A stretch of 64,000 nucleotides of DNA from an uncultured Psychrobacter sp. (GTDB lineage Bacteria > Pseudomonadota > Gammaproteobacteria > Pseudomonadales > Moraxellaceae): positions 140,068-204,067 of the forward strand of contig NZ_CANMAH010000007.1 in assembly GCF_947495825.1 (NCBI RefSeq), written 5' to 3'. Of the stretch, positions 45,070 to 54,198 are shown piece after piece. Position 1 is the first letter of the stretch, and each line of letters opens with the position of its first letter. Made by a program: the position numbers and the translations under genes. The notes under the pieces are model-generated. The model did not search any database. It was not told where the DNA came from and saw only the letters and a list, made by a program, of their open reading frames with translations.

Positions 45070-47418
45070 TTAAGCATTGGTATAGCGGCTGGCCTCTGGC
45101 ATCCAGCGATGAATGAGTTGGCTGACGTCAGCTTTACGCATGGGGTCTGCAATTAGATGCTTCGCCAAACGCTGCGCAATGGCAAACAGCTGCTCATCTC
45201 GAATCAAATCAGCCAGATAATAGCCCACATTACCCGTTTGCCGTTTGCCTAGCAGCTCACCAGGACCACGCAGCTCAAGGTCTTTTTGGGCAATGACAAA
45301 GCCATCGGTGCTATCGCGCAGCACATTTAGCCGCTCAGTGCCCGTCTCTGATAAAGGCTTTTGATACAGTAGAACGCAGAAACTCTTGGTTGAGCCACGT
45401 CCAACGCGGCCACGCAACTGATGCAGCTGTGACAGACCCAGTCGTTCGGCATTTTCGATGACCATTAACGACGCGTTCGGTACATCAACTCCGACTTCGA
45501 TGACCGTTGTGGCAATCAATAAGTCAAGATTACCGGCTTTAAACTCTTGCATAATGGCTTGTTTATCAGCGGACTTCATTTTGCCATGTACGAGGCCAAT
45601 ACGAATATCCAAACGCTCATTTAAGTCTTCATAAGTAGCCTCGGCGGCTTGTGCATCGAGTACGCTCGACTCTTCCACCAAGGAGCACACCCAATAGGCC
45701 TGCCTACCCGCCTCACAATTAATCGCGATGCGCTCTATCACGTCATCACGGCGATTACGGTCAATCGTCACCGTAGTAATGGGCGTGCGTCCGGGTGGCA
45801 ACTCATCAATGATAGAGGTATCCATATCACCATAGACACTCATCGCTAGCGTACGCGGAATCGGTGTCGCTGTCATAATTAGCTGATGCGGCGTACTACC
45901 TGCGACGCCTTTATTAGTGAGGGCCATGCGCTGCTCAACGCCGAAACGATGCTGCTCATCAATAATGACCAAGCCCAGTTTGGCAAATTGTACTTGCTCC
46001 TGAAACAGCGCATGAGTACCGACCACCACTTGCACGGTGTTCTCACTCACGGCTTCTAACGCTTCGCGGCGCTGTTTCGCGGTTTGCTTGCCAGCGAGCC
46101 AACCGACTTCGATACCTAACGGCTCAAACCACTGTTTAAAGTTTAATAAATGCTGTTCTGCTAAAATCTCAGTCGGTGCCATGACAGCCACCTGCCAGCC
46201 ACTATCAAGTGCATAACCTGCCGCACCTGCGGCAACTAACGTTTTACCTGCACCCACATCGCCTTGTACCAGCCTGAGCATTGGTATCGAAGTTGCCATA
46301 TCAGCGGTGACATCTTTCATCACACGCTGCTGCGCACCTGTCAAATCAAAGGGCAATGCCGCAAACAACTTATCAGCCAATGGACTTTGAGTGGTGCATT
46401 TGGGCGCTTTGTGCTGGTGCAACTGCTGACGACGATACAGTAAACTTAGCTGATGCGCGGTTAGCTCTTCGATAATTAGACGTTGACAAGCCGCATGAGT
46501 ACGGGCACTTAGCTGGGTTAATAGCTTATACTGCTGGCTTGCATCGGTATAAGTAGGCGGAGTGTGCAGTAGCACTAACGCTTCAAATATCGTTAGATTG
46601 TAGACATTGCTATGAGCGCTACCAGCTGCAACCGAATTGCCTTTATTACTTGCATCATAGGTAGTCGCACCAGCTTTGTTAACGTGGTTAACAACAGTAT
46701 TGTCTGGCACACTGCGCGCTAAGGTTGAAAATATATCATCCGAATAGTCTGCCTCTGTGACCAATGACTTAGTCGGTTCAAAGGGCGCTAATGGTAGATC
46801 AGAAACGACTGCAAAGTCTTCTGGCGTAAATAGCGTCATGGGTAAGCCCTGACTGCGAACGGTCTGCAATGCCAGCTTAATCAAGGTACGTAGTTTGTTT
46901 TGATGCAAGCCTTTGACGGTAGGATAGATTGGCTGTAGACCCGTGTTAGTGATGGCAGTGCTATCAGTCAAGACCTGATATTCAGGATGATGCATCTGCT
47001 TACCATAACGGCTGACTTTTACCTCGCCAAACAACTGTAGCCGCGTACCCACACTCATGGTCTGGGCAAGACCACGATAGACTTTGAAGAAACGCAGAGA
47101 AATCGTGCCTGTATCATCGTCGACGATCACGGTCATGCCATTACGTTTAGTATCTACATGTACCACGCGCCCTGTGATCAATGCAGCTTGTCCATGACCC
47201 ACATCAGCTATCGATACTAGACGACTACGATCTTCATAATCTCGCGGCAAATGGAGCAATAAATCAAAAATCCGTGTAATACCCAGCTGGGTTAATTGCT
47301 CTGCGACTTTTGGACCGACACCTGCCAGCGCTGTCACTGGCATATCTAGCGCTGAAGCCGACTGTTTAGGCAACGCACTGTTCGGCAGGTCGGCTATGGC
47401 ATGGCTAGTTATTGGCAT
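45070..47418 (-). CDS. recG: ATP-dependent DNA helicase RecG
   Basis: RecG reverses stalled replication forks and branch-migrates Holliday junctions. The N-terminal wedge/OB domain (to about residue 170) includes LLHLPRDYEDRS and FFKVYRGL. The superfamily 2 helicase motifs follow: GDVGAGKT (Walker A), VVGTHALFQ, IDEQHRFG (DExH) and MTATPIPRT, then the second RecA-like domain with TTVIEVGVDVPNA and LSQLHQLRGRVGRG. At 782 residues it is longer than E. coli RecG (693), with low-complexity insertions around residues 240-275 in the linker before the helicase. The ATG at 47418 is preferred to the TTG at 47421 given AAGG upstream. Confidence 0.95.
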   Translation of the reverse strand: MPITSHAIADLPNSALPKQSASALDMPVTALAGVGPKVAEQLTQLGITRIFDLLLHLPRDYEDRSRLVSIADVGHGQAALITGRVVHVDTKRNGMTVIVDDDTGTISLRFFKVYRGLAQTMSVGTRLQLFGEVKVSRYGKQMHHPEYQVLTDSTAITNTGLQPIYPTVKGLHQNKLRTLIKLALQTVRSQGLPMTLFTPEDFAVVSDLPLAPFEPTKSLVTEADYSDDIFSTLARSVPDNTVVNHVNKAGATTYDASNKGNSVAAGSAHSNVYNLTIFEALVLLHTPPTYTDASQQYKLLTQLSARTHAACQRLIIEELTAHQLSLLYRRQQLHQHKAPKCTTQSPLADKLFAALPFDLTGAQQRVMKDVTADMATSIPMLRLVQGDVGAGKTLVAAGAAGYALDSGWQVAVMAPTEILAEQHLLNFKQWFEPLGIEVGWLAGKQTAKQRREALEAVSENTVQVVVGTHALFQEQVQFAKLGLVIIDEQHRFGVEQRMALTNKGVAGSTPHQLIMTATPIPRTLAMSVYGDMDTSIIDELPPGRTPITTVTIDRNRRDDVIERIAINCEAGRQAYWVCSLVEESSVLDAQAAEATYEDLNERLDIRIGLVHGKMKSADKQAIMQEFKAGNLDLLIATTVIEVGVDVPNASLMVIENAERLGLSQLHQLRGRVGRGSTKSFCVLLYQKPLSETGTERLNVLRDSTDGFVIAQKDLELRGPGELLGKRQTGNVGYYLADLIRDEQLFAIAQRLAKHLIADPMRKADVSQLIHRWMPEASRYTNA

Positions 47419-47682
47419 CAAAAACCTTAAAGATATTATTTTAAACTCTATATATTTAAATGCTTTATACTTAACTATTGTATGATGCTGTTTATAAAAG
47501 TATAGCTAAATATCGTGACAATTAATGGGCTATAACAGCAGTGTACCTCAATCATTATAGCTGACAACACTATTGATAATGCTAAGTTATTTAGTAATCG
47601 TGCGTCTATAGAATTGACACTTAATCAGTTATTTATCTGCTGGCGACTATCTTTTTTAGCATATTTTATAGAAGGGCTTTTT

Positions 47683-48684
47683 ATGTTCGTTTATCCCAAT
47701 CATAAACAACTGAACTATAAAAAACTATTACGCCCAAGCTTATTAATTGTGTGTAGTATGAGCATCAGTGCTTGTAACAATATTGGACCAACCACCTCAA
47801 TTGCACAAGCTCAGCCAGTCGTAGCAGCCCCAAAAGTAGCATTGGTGCTGGGCGGCGGCGGTGCCAAAGGCTTTGCCCATGTTGGCGTCATCAAGGTATT
47901 AGAAGAAAACGGTATCACGCCGACACTCGTAGTAGGCACCAGTATCGGCAGCTTGGTTGGCAGTCTATACGCGAGCGGTTACACACCAACGCAGCTTGAG
48001 CAAGTGGCATCGACCACACCTGATAGTGAGTTGACAGACTTTGTCTTGTCCAACCAAGGCTTTATTGAAGGCATCAAACTCAAAAACTTTATCAATGCTA
48101 AAGTTGGTGGACGCGCAATAGAAGACTTCCCAATCCGCTTTGCTGCGATCGCTGCTGAGAAGCATACGCTAAAAAAGGCGGTTTTTACGACAGGAGATGC
48201 AGGCCTTGCTGTTCAAGCCTCTTGTAGCGTACCAAATATTTTTATTGCGCCGCGCATACCCGAAAAAACTGGCAAAAAATATATCGATGGCGGCGTGGTC
48301 AGCTTAGTGCCCGTCGATAGTGCTCGAGACTTAGGCGCTGATATTGTTATCGCTGTCGATGTCACTATGCCAAATACCAATAGAAACAATACGTCGGGCA
48401 ATATATTACCGGCTATTACTTCATTAAGTAGCTTTTGGCGCTTACTTGAAAACAATCTATCCTCTAATAACCGCTATTCAACCACCAGTCGCCGCTCACT
48501 TATGAGTAATAAGCGTGAGCGCGCTGATATTATAATTACCCCTGATGTCGGTCATATCAGCTCGTTAGATACCAAACAGCGTAGCGCACTTATCATGGCT
48601 GGCGTGCAAGCCACTACCCCGCAGATCAATGCAATTAAACAATTTATTAAAGAAAAATCTAGTAGCAAGTACGCTACGCTTTGA
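47683..48684 (+). CDS. patatin-like phospholipase, predicted lipoprotein
   Basis: This 333-residue serine hydrolase has a bacterial patatin/RssA-type domain: the oxyanion loop GGGGAKG (residues 57-63), nucleophile GTSIG (Ser87) and the YIDGG dyad aspartate near residue 200. The N terminus is a lipoprotein signal ending in ISAC (Cys31), which would place the enzyme in the periplasm or on the outer membrane. E. coli RssA lacks such a signal. Start chosen at 47683 because GAAGGG is six bases upstream; a longer frame from 47614 has no ribosome binding site. Likely role is phospholipid or acyl-ester hydrolysis in the envelope. Confidence 0.8.
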   Translation: MFVYPNHKQLNYKKLLRPSLLIVCSMSISACNNIGPTTSIAQAQPVVAAPKVALVLGGGGAKGFAHVGVIKVLEENGITPTLVVGTSIGSLVGSLYASGYTPTQLEQVASTTPDSELTDFVLSNQGFIEGIKLKNFINAKVGGRAIEDFPIRFAAIAAEKHTLKKAVFTTGDAGLAVQASCSVPNIFIAPRIPEKTGKKYIDGGVVSLVPVDSARDLGADIVIAVDVTMPNTNRNNTSGNILPAITSLSSFWRLLENNLSSNNRYSTTSRRSLMSNKRERADIIITPDVGHISSLDTKQRSALIMAGVQATTPQINAIKQFIKEKSSSKYATL

Positions 48685-48698
48685 TATCACCAAAAAAA

Positions 48699-48732
48699 AG
48701 CACCGCAATCATCAACTGCCGTGCTCTTTTTA
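48699..48732. terminator. bidirectional terminator between patatin gene and the next leftward gene
   Basis: AGCACCGCA pairs with TGCCGTGCT with one mismatch, with eight A residues before and five T residues after the stem. Confidence 0.7.
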
Positions 48733-48768
48733 TATAGTATTAAAACTATCGACTATCGTCTCTAGCTA

Positions 48769-49362
48769 TTATTTAACTTTTGCACGATATTTAACCATAA
48801 CAGTATCATTGAGACCGACACCTTCAATATCCCAGCGTACTGCTTTGTAATGCTTGAGATCAACTTCTTGTAGTTGGTTATCAACTCGCGTACGTAACGG
48901 CATCCGAGCAAAAGTATCACCATCGACACTACCGTATGGAAAATCAGGAGACACCGCGCGTAGCAGCTCCACTTGCTCAGGAATAGTCAACGTAACCGTC
49001 ATCTTACGCACTCGATCTGGGTTGGTATTGGTAAAATACCCTTGATACTCTAGGATGTTACCTGACTGCAGGCGCGTATTGGCATCTACAGGTACTAATG
49101 TCTCTTGTCCATTCGCATCAACGCTGACAACAGAAGCTGTAATTTTGGTATTAACGGCTTGCATATTTGATTTGCTACCATCAGCACTTGCAGCTGTGTT
49201 CATAGCAGCGGAGCCATCAAGCGCCGGCTCTGGTGTTGGCAGCATAGCTGATGCTTGGGTTGTGACTACCATCGCACCGATAAGGGTACCGGCGATGACT
49301 TGGAATAAGCGATGACCGCTCCAAGCAGTAAAAGGACTGGCTAAATGGTTTATTTTCTTCAT
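48769..49362 (-). CDS. exported protein of unknown function (DUF11-like fold possible)
   Basis: A 197-residue protein. An N-terminal signal segment (to about residue 40, hydrophobic LFQVIAGTLIGAMVVTTQASA) is probably cleaved after ASA. The mature part has a Ser/Ala-rich stretch, then a beta-rich domain with GNILEYQGYFTNTNPDRVRKMTVTLTIPE, which resembles the DUF11/CARDB-type repeats of surface proteins, and ends with NDTVMVKYRAKVK. The ATG at 49362 is chosen directly before the signal, with AGGAA somewhat far upstream; a longer frame to 49410 reads into non-signal sequence. Role unknown; periplasmic or outer-surface location is inferred. Confidence 0.6.
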   Translation of the reverse strand: MKKINHLASPFTAWSGHRLFQVIAGTLIGAMVVTTQASAMLPTPEPALDGSAAMNTAASADGSKSNMQAVNTKITASVVSVDANGQETLVPVDANTRLQSGNILEYQGYFTNTNPDRVRKMTVTLTIPEQVELLRAVSPDFPYGSVDGDTFARMPLRTRVDNQLQEVDLKHYKAVRWDIEGVGLNDTVMVKYRAKVK

Positions 49363-49737
49363 GATATTCGTTATTCCTAGTTGATGTAACGGTAAAACAA
49401 TGCAAATCAAGTTTTGTTGGTGCTAAAAAGCCATAAGCGTTCTTAGAGTTTTTTCAAACGTTTTTTAATACAAGTTATATGCTTGCATCATGTATTTAAC
49501 ATGCAGTTTATGTGCATACTTAATCATGCAATAATACTTAGCATAACAAAAAGCTTTTATAGGTATACTAACCCCGTGTTTAGGTTGTGTATATAGACGA
49601 CTGACTATATGCGAACAGCGCTCGTTAAAATAAAAAGATAGCTCATACCGATGTTTTTTGCTATGGTAAATCTTTAATATTCGTTAAATTTTTTATATCC
49701 CTTATCCTTTACTATACCTACTACTATTGCTCCTATT
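49363..49737. other. divergent intergenic region upstream of argA
   Basis: This 375-base AT-rich region contains four ATGCA/TGCAT boxes at 49484, 49501, 49513 and 49526; the middle pair forms the inverted repeat ATGCA-N7-TGCAT. No ARG-box of the E. coli type was found. The spacing of the boxes could mark an operator, but no regulator is known to me for it. Confidence 0.35.
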
Positions 49738-51060
49738 ATGACTACTAGCGCCATGCCCCAGATTAAACCTGAATACGTCCATTGGTTCCGTAACTCTGCG
49801 CCTTATATCAACACGCATCGCGGCAAAACTTTCGTGATTATGTTTGGTGGTGAGGCAGTCAATCATCCTAATTTTAATACCCTCATTCATGACTTTGCGT
49901 TGTTGCATAGCTTAGGCATTAAGCTGGTATTGGTACATGGTGCGCGTCCACAAATAGAAAAGAACCTACAAGAAGCTGATATCGACTCGCCTCTCCATCA
50001 TGACGTACGCATTACACCACGTACCGCGATGCCATCCATCTTACAAGCAGTCGGTGCTATTCGTCTACAAATCGAAGCCCAATTATCAATGGGGCTTGCC
50101 AACTCACCTATGTACGGCTCACGTATTGATGCTGTCTCTGGTAACTTTGTGACCGCGCGTCCCTACGGTATTCGTGATGGTGTCGATCATCAGATGACAG
50201 GTGAAGTACGCTCCATCGATACTGAGGCAATTAAGAACAACCTACTACACGATCACATTGTAATTTTAGGCTCAATGGGCTACTCAGCAACTGGTGAAGT
50301 TTTTAACTTGTTGAGTGAAGATGTGGCGCTTAGCGCTGCAGTAGCGCTTGGTGCAGATAAGCTTATCTTTTTAGGAGAAGAAGCTGACATCAACGACAAC
50401 GGTCGCTTGTTACATGAAATGATTCCAAATGAAGTGGATCGTTTTTTGCGAGAGCGTGATTTGAATAATGAAATTAATTACTTTTTGCATTGTGCTAGTG
50501 TGGCTTGTCGCCAAGGCGTTCATCGTACGCATATCATTTCTTATGCCAAAGATGGCGCGTTACTCGAGGAGCTGTTTACACGCGATGGATCCGGTACGCT
50601 AATCAGTCATGATCCATACGAAGAGATTCGTCACGCCAATATCGATGATGTGGTCGGTCTTATTGAACTACTGACCCCATTAGAAGAGCAAGGCATCTTG
50701 GTCAGTCGCTCACGCGAACGCCTAGAACAAGAAATCGACAACTATAGCGTGATTGAGCGCGATGGTATGATTTTGGGCTGTGCAGCATTATATCCACTAA
50801 ATGATGATTCAGCAGAAGTTGCTTGTGTGGCTGTGCATCCAGAATATCGTAATGGTAGTCGCGGCGCAGATTTGCTGGCATTTTTAGAACAACAAGCACG
50901 CAGTCATGGTTTACATAAGTTATTTGTATTGACCACACGTACTGCGCATTGGTTTGTAGAACAAGGCTTCGCTGAAGTCGATGCTAGTGCATTACCAAAA
51001 GCTCGCCAAGAAAAGTACCATAACGGCCGCAACTCTAAAGTATTCCAAAAAAACCTTTAA
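49738..51060 (+). CDS. argA: N-acetylglutamate synthase ArgA
   Basis: This is the first enzyme of arginine synthesis, transferring acetyl from acetyl-CoA to glutamate. The 440-residue protein has an amino-acid-kinase-like N-terminal domain (VIMFGGEAVNHPNF, LVLVHGARPQIE, SRIDAVSGNFVTARPYG), which carries arginine feedback inhibition. A GNAT acetyltransferase domain from about residue 290 has EVACVAVHPEYRNGSRGADLLAFLE as the acetyl-CoA site. This is the classic ArgA fusion. The ribosome binding site is poor, so initiation may be inefficient or the start slightly different. A strong terminator follows. Confidence 0.95.
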   Translation: MTTSAMPQIKPEYVHWFRNSAPYINTHRGKTFVIMFGGEAVNHPNFNTLIHDFALLHSLGIKLVLVHGARPQIEKNLQEADIDSPLHHDVRITPRTAMPSILQAVGAIRLQIEAQLSMGLANSPMYGSRIDAVSGNFVTARPYGIRDGVDHQMTGEVRSIDTEAIKNNLLHDHIVILGSMGYSATGEVFNLLSEDVALSAAVALGADKLIFLGEEADINDNGRLLHEMIPNEVDRFLRERDLNNEINYFLHCASVACRQGVHRTHIISYAKDGALLEELFTRDGSGTLISHDPYEEIRHANIDDVVGLIELLTPLEEQGILVSRSRERLEQEIDNYSVIERDGMILGCAALYPLNDDSAEVACVAVHPEYRNGSRGADLLAFLEQQARSHGLHKLFVLTTRTAHWFVEQGFAEVDASALPKARQEKYHNGRNSKVFQKNL

Positions 51061-51100
51061 ATACGGCACTTTATCTTCCAATACAAAAATCTCGTGACTA

Positions 51101-51133
51101 AAAAAGCCCTCATATCCAATATGAGGGCTTTTT
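51101..51133. terminator. bidirectional terminator between argA and the FKBP gene
   Basis: A 15-bp perfect stem pairs AAAAAGCCCTCATAT with ATATGAGGGCTTTTT around a 3-base loop. It serves both convergent genes. Confidence 0.9.
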
Positions 51134-51164
51134 AATTGTCTGATATTAAACGCTTAATCTAGCC

Positions 51165-51896
51165 TTATTTTACTTCTAGCAGCTCAACAGTGAATATAAG
51201 CGTGCTATTAGGCTCAATACCTGAGTTTCCAGCTTCGCCATAAGCGATATCTGATGGAATATAGAACTCGTACTTGCCGCCTTCTTTCATCAATTGTAGA
51301 CCTTCAGTCCAGCCAGCGATGACCTGATTCAATGGGAATTCAATCGGCTCACCACGCTCATAAGAGCTATCGAACACTGTACCATCGATCAACTTACCTT
51401 CGTAATTTACTTCGACCACATCAGTCGCTTTTGGTGACTTGCCTGTCCCTGCTTCTAATACTTTATATTGCAGACCAGAATCTGTCTCTTTTACACCTTC
51501 TTTTTTAGCATTTTCTGCTAAGAATGCTGCGCCTTTGGTCTTATTTTCTTCTGCTTTGTTTTGCATGTCTGCGACAAACTTCTCTTCTTGTTCTTTTTGG
51601 TACGCCATTAGTACCTCTTCCATCTGCTCTTGGGTCAAGGCAGATTCTTCACCTTGATAGCCATCACGAAAGCCTTGCTCAAAGGTATCAAGATCTAAGT
51701 CTTGTACGGCTTCTTTATTACCTTCTGCCATCATAAAGCCCAAGCTATAGCCTACTTTTTCTTTCGCTGTGCTTTGCTCAGTAACAGAAACACTTGGGGT
51801 AGCGCTTTCTTGGTTGCCATTATTGGTGCTACAGCCTGTAACCAATAACATTGCACTAGCCAGCGTACTGATAGTTAAAGTGGTAATTTTTTTCAT
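51165..51896 (-). CDS. FKBP-type peptidyl-prolyl isomerase lipoprotein (FkpA/Mip-like)
   Basis: The 243-residue protein has a lipobox LVTGC (Cys22), so it is tethered in the envelope. Residues about 35-125 form the helical dimerisation arm of Mip/FkpA proteins (KVGYSLGFMMAEG and a Glu/Lys-rich coiled coil), and residues about 135-243 are the FKBP domain (DVVEVNYEGKLIDGTVFDSSYERGEPIEFPLNQVIAGWTEGLQLM). It assists folding of periplasmic and outer-membrane proteins by proline isomerisation. GAGTAAG before the ATG supports the start. It stands alone. Confidence 0.9.
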   Translation of the reverse strand: MKKITTLTISTLASAMLLVTGCSTNNGNQESATPSVSVTEQSTAKEKVGYSLGFMMAEGNKEAVQDLDLDTFEQGFRDGYQGEESALTQEQMEEVLMAYQKEQEEKFVADMQNKAEENKTKGAAFLAENAKKEGVKETDSGLQYKVLEAGTGKSPKATDVVEVNYEGKLIDGTVFDSSYERGEPIEFPLNQVIAGWTEGLQLMKEGGKYEFYIPSDIAYGEAGNSGIEPNSTLIFTVELLEVK

Positions 51897-52320
51897 ATCT
51901 TACTCTCAAGTCGTCGAATCAGTTATAGAAAATACTAAAATATTATTTGCCAGCCATCATAGCAAATCTTGGTTTTGGGAGCTATATTTCCGAGAAAATT
52001 AACGTAATAATGTACAGTCTTTGTTAATTTTGGCCTCAAAAATAACAACTTATCACACAATTATAGCTTGAGGTTAAGCAATCTAACTTTAACTGCATGA
52101 TTATATCAGCTAAGCTTAATCAGCTAAGATGATAAGCGATTTAAAGCAACTTTTTTAGACTACTTTTTGAGAACTGTTTTCAGAAGTAGTCATCAAGAGA
52201 CATTAAATTGGTCAACAACTTCAAATACAACAATACTATTTTTAAATAACTATGTATCCGTAAATACCAAGACCCATGAGTGTTTTACGACTTACCACAT
52301 AGTGCTTCAAGGAGGACAGG
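51897..52320. other. divergent intergenic region, FKBP / CmpX-like gene
   Basis: This 424-base AT-rich region has a 10-base direct repeat ATCAGCTAAG at 52105-52114 and 52119-52128. No other gene or RNA is recognised. Promoters for both flanking genes are expected here. Confidence 0.35.
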
Positions 52321-54036
52321 ATGAACCCAATGTTTGCATCTTTTAATGGTTACCTTGGTGGGCCTATCGGCTCCATCATTGGTGCTATTTTGATTTTCGT
52401 GATCGGTTGGCTCGTTGCACTTGGCATCGCAGCTTTAGTACGCAACGTATTGGCTAAAGTCAATCTAAACCAGCGTATGAATTCTTCTACAGGTAAAAAT
52501 TACGACTTAGAAGGTATAATCTCCAAAGTCGTTTTCTGGTTTATCTTTGTTATTGCTATCTCAGGTGCGCTGACTCAGTTAAACTTAAATTCAATTTCAG
52601 CACCGTTTGCAAATATGGTTAATCAAGTACTTGCCTTTATTCCAAATCTTATTGGCGCTATTGCTGTCGGTATCATTGGTTGGGTTATTGCAACTGTTGT
52701 TCGTACTGCGCTCAATACTGCTTTATCAAAAACGACAATGGATGAGCGTTTAAGTGCTCAAGCTGGCGTCAAACCTATGAGCAGCACTATTGCTGATATG
52801 GTTTATTGGTTCATTCTATTGGTTGTATTGACTATGGTACTTGGTCAATTAGAGCTTGATGGTTTATTTGCACCATTGACCAATATGGTTGATAAAATCT
52901 TTAGCTTTATTCCTAATATTCTTATCGCTATCGTGGTTTTTGTAGTGGGTTATATCATCGCCAAAGTCGTGCGCGGCATCGTAACCAACCTTGTATCTAC
53001 CTTTAATGTACAAGCATTGGCTACCAAAGCAGGTTTGAGCGAAGAAAACAGCCTACCTAATATTGCTGGTTCTTTGGCATTTTTGGTTGTTATCATCCCA
53101 ACCGTCATCGCTGCATTAAATGCTCTAAAAATTGAAGTGATCGCTCGTCCAGCTACCAATATGCTGAACAAGATTATGGAAGCATTGCCTAATATCTTTA
53201 TGGCAATAGCAATTCTTGTTGTGACTTATTACGTCATACGTATGGTTGCAGACATCATCAAAGGCTTGATCGAGAATACTCAGGTTAATCAATTACCTGC
53301 CAAAGTTGGTCTACAAGAGACTATGGGCGACAAAAAGATCTCTGATCTAGTCGGTTATGCCATTATCTTCTTTGCTATGTTGTTTGCTGCAATCGCGGCA
53401 GCTGACCTGCTTGGTTTTGAACCTATCTCAGCTATCATTACGATGTTTATTGCCTTCGGTGCAAATATCATCTTAGGTGCTATCATTCTCTTCATCGGTT
53501 TTTGGCTTGCCAATATCATCGCTGGTGTCGTTGAACGCTCTGAGAAAGGCTCACAATTTTTAGCCAATATCGTACGTGTATTGATTATGGGCTTAGTGTT
53601 AGCAATGGGCCTAAAAGCGATGGGTATCGCTGATTCTATCGTAAATCTAGCATTTGGCTTAACTTTAGGCGCTGTTGCAGTTGCTTTCGCTCTATCGTTT
53701 GGTCTTGGTGGTCAAGAGGCCGCTGCTCGTTTCCTACGTAAAATGCAAGATAAGATGGATAAAGAGCAGGACAAAGCTGAAGCGAAGTCTACTCTTCATA
53801 CCAGCTCGTCAACTCAAGAAAAAGTCGCTGATTCAGTCCGTGATAATACGCCTAGCGCTACTACTAGCACATCGACTAGCGATTTGCACACAGATGTAGT
53901 TGATACGACTAAGCTTGGTAGTGACCATGTGGATATCACGCATGTAGAGACACGTGATAGTGATGTAGACACTGGTTCAAACCTAGGTTCAGGTACAGAC
54001 TTTACTGACATCGATAACAACGATAATCTAAAATAA
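52321..54036 (+). CDS. CmpX-like TM-helix-repeat membrane protein (MscS-related)
   Basis: The 571-residue inner-membrane protein is built from five repeats of the conserved TM-helix unit (PF05552). In each, a pattern like ISAPFANMV, LFAPLTNMV or IARPATNML is followed by a hydrophobic helix with IPN or LPN at its start and a basic end. Repeats fall at about residues 5-45, 90-135, 180-225, 270-315 and 365-410, and a last helix pair resembles the MscS pore region (GLTLGAVAVAFALSFGLGGQEAAARFL). Pseudomonas CmpX has this design and affects envelope stress and surface signalling. The C-terminal 85 residues are Ser/Thr/Asp-rich and probably disordered. AAGGAGG precedes the ATG. Confidence 0.85.
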   Translation: MNPMFASFNGYLGGPIGSIIGAILIFVIGWLVALGIAALVRNVLAKVNLNQRMNSSTGKNYDLEGIISKVVFWFIFVIAISGALTQLNLNSISAPFANMVNQVLAFIPNLIGAIAVGIIGWVIATVVRTALNTALSKTTMDERLSAQAGVKPMSSTIADMVYWFILLVVLTMVLGQLELDGLFAPLTNMVDKIFSFIPNILIAIVVFVVGYIIAKVVRGIVTNLVSTFNVQALATKAGLSEENSLPNIAGSLAFLVVIIPTVIAALNALKIEVIARPATNMLNKIMEALPNIFMAIAILVVTYYVIRMVADIIKGLIENTQVNQLPAKVGLQETMGDKKISDLVGYAIIFFAMLFAAIAAADLLGFEPISAIITMFIAFGANIILGAIILFIGFWLANIIAGVVERSEKGSQFLANIVRVLIMGLVLAMGLKAMGIADSIVNLAFGLTLGAVAVAFALSFGLGGQEAAARFLRKMQDKMDKEQDKAEAKSTLHTSSSTQEKVADSVRDNTPSATTSTSTSDLHTDVVDTTKLGSDHVDITHVETRDSDVDTGSNLGSGTDFTDIDNNDNLK

Positions 54037-54062
54037 AGGTTAACGATAGCTATCGTTAGAAT

Positions 54063-54093
54063 AAAAAAAAGACAGCTTAGGCTGTCTTTTTTT
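54063..54093. terminator. bidirectional terminator after the CmpX-like gene
   Basis: GACAGC pairs with GCTGTC around TTAG, extended by seven A and seven T residues on the two sides. Confidence 0.85.
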
Positions 54094-54198
54094 ATGGCTT
54101 GGATTTTATACCTATAACTTAGTAGGTCGTGCAGGTACGTTCAAATTTATCTGCATCCGCGTTGATTGATTGTCGCTTATTGTCTGATTATTTTGCAC

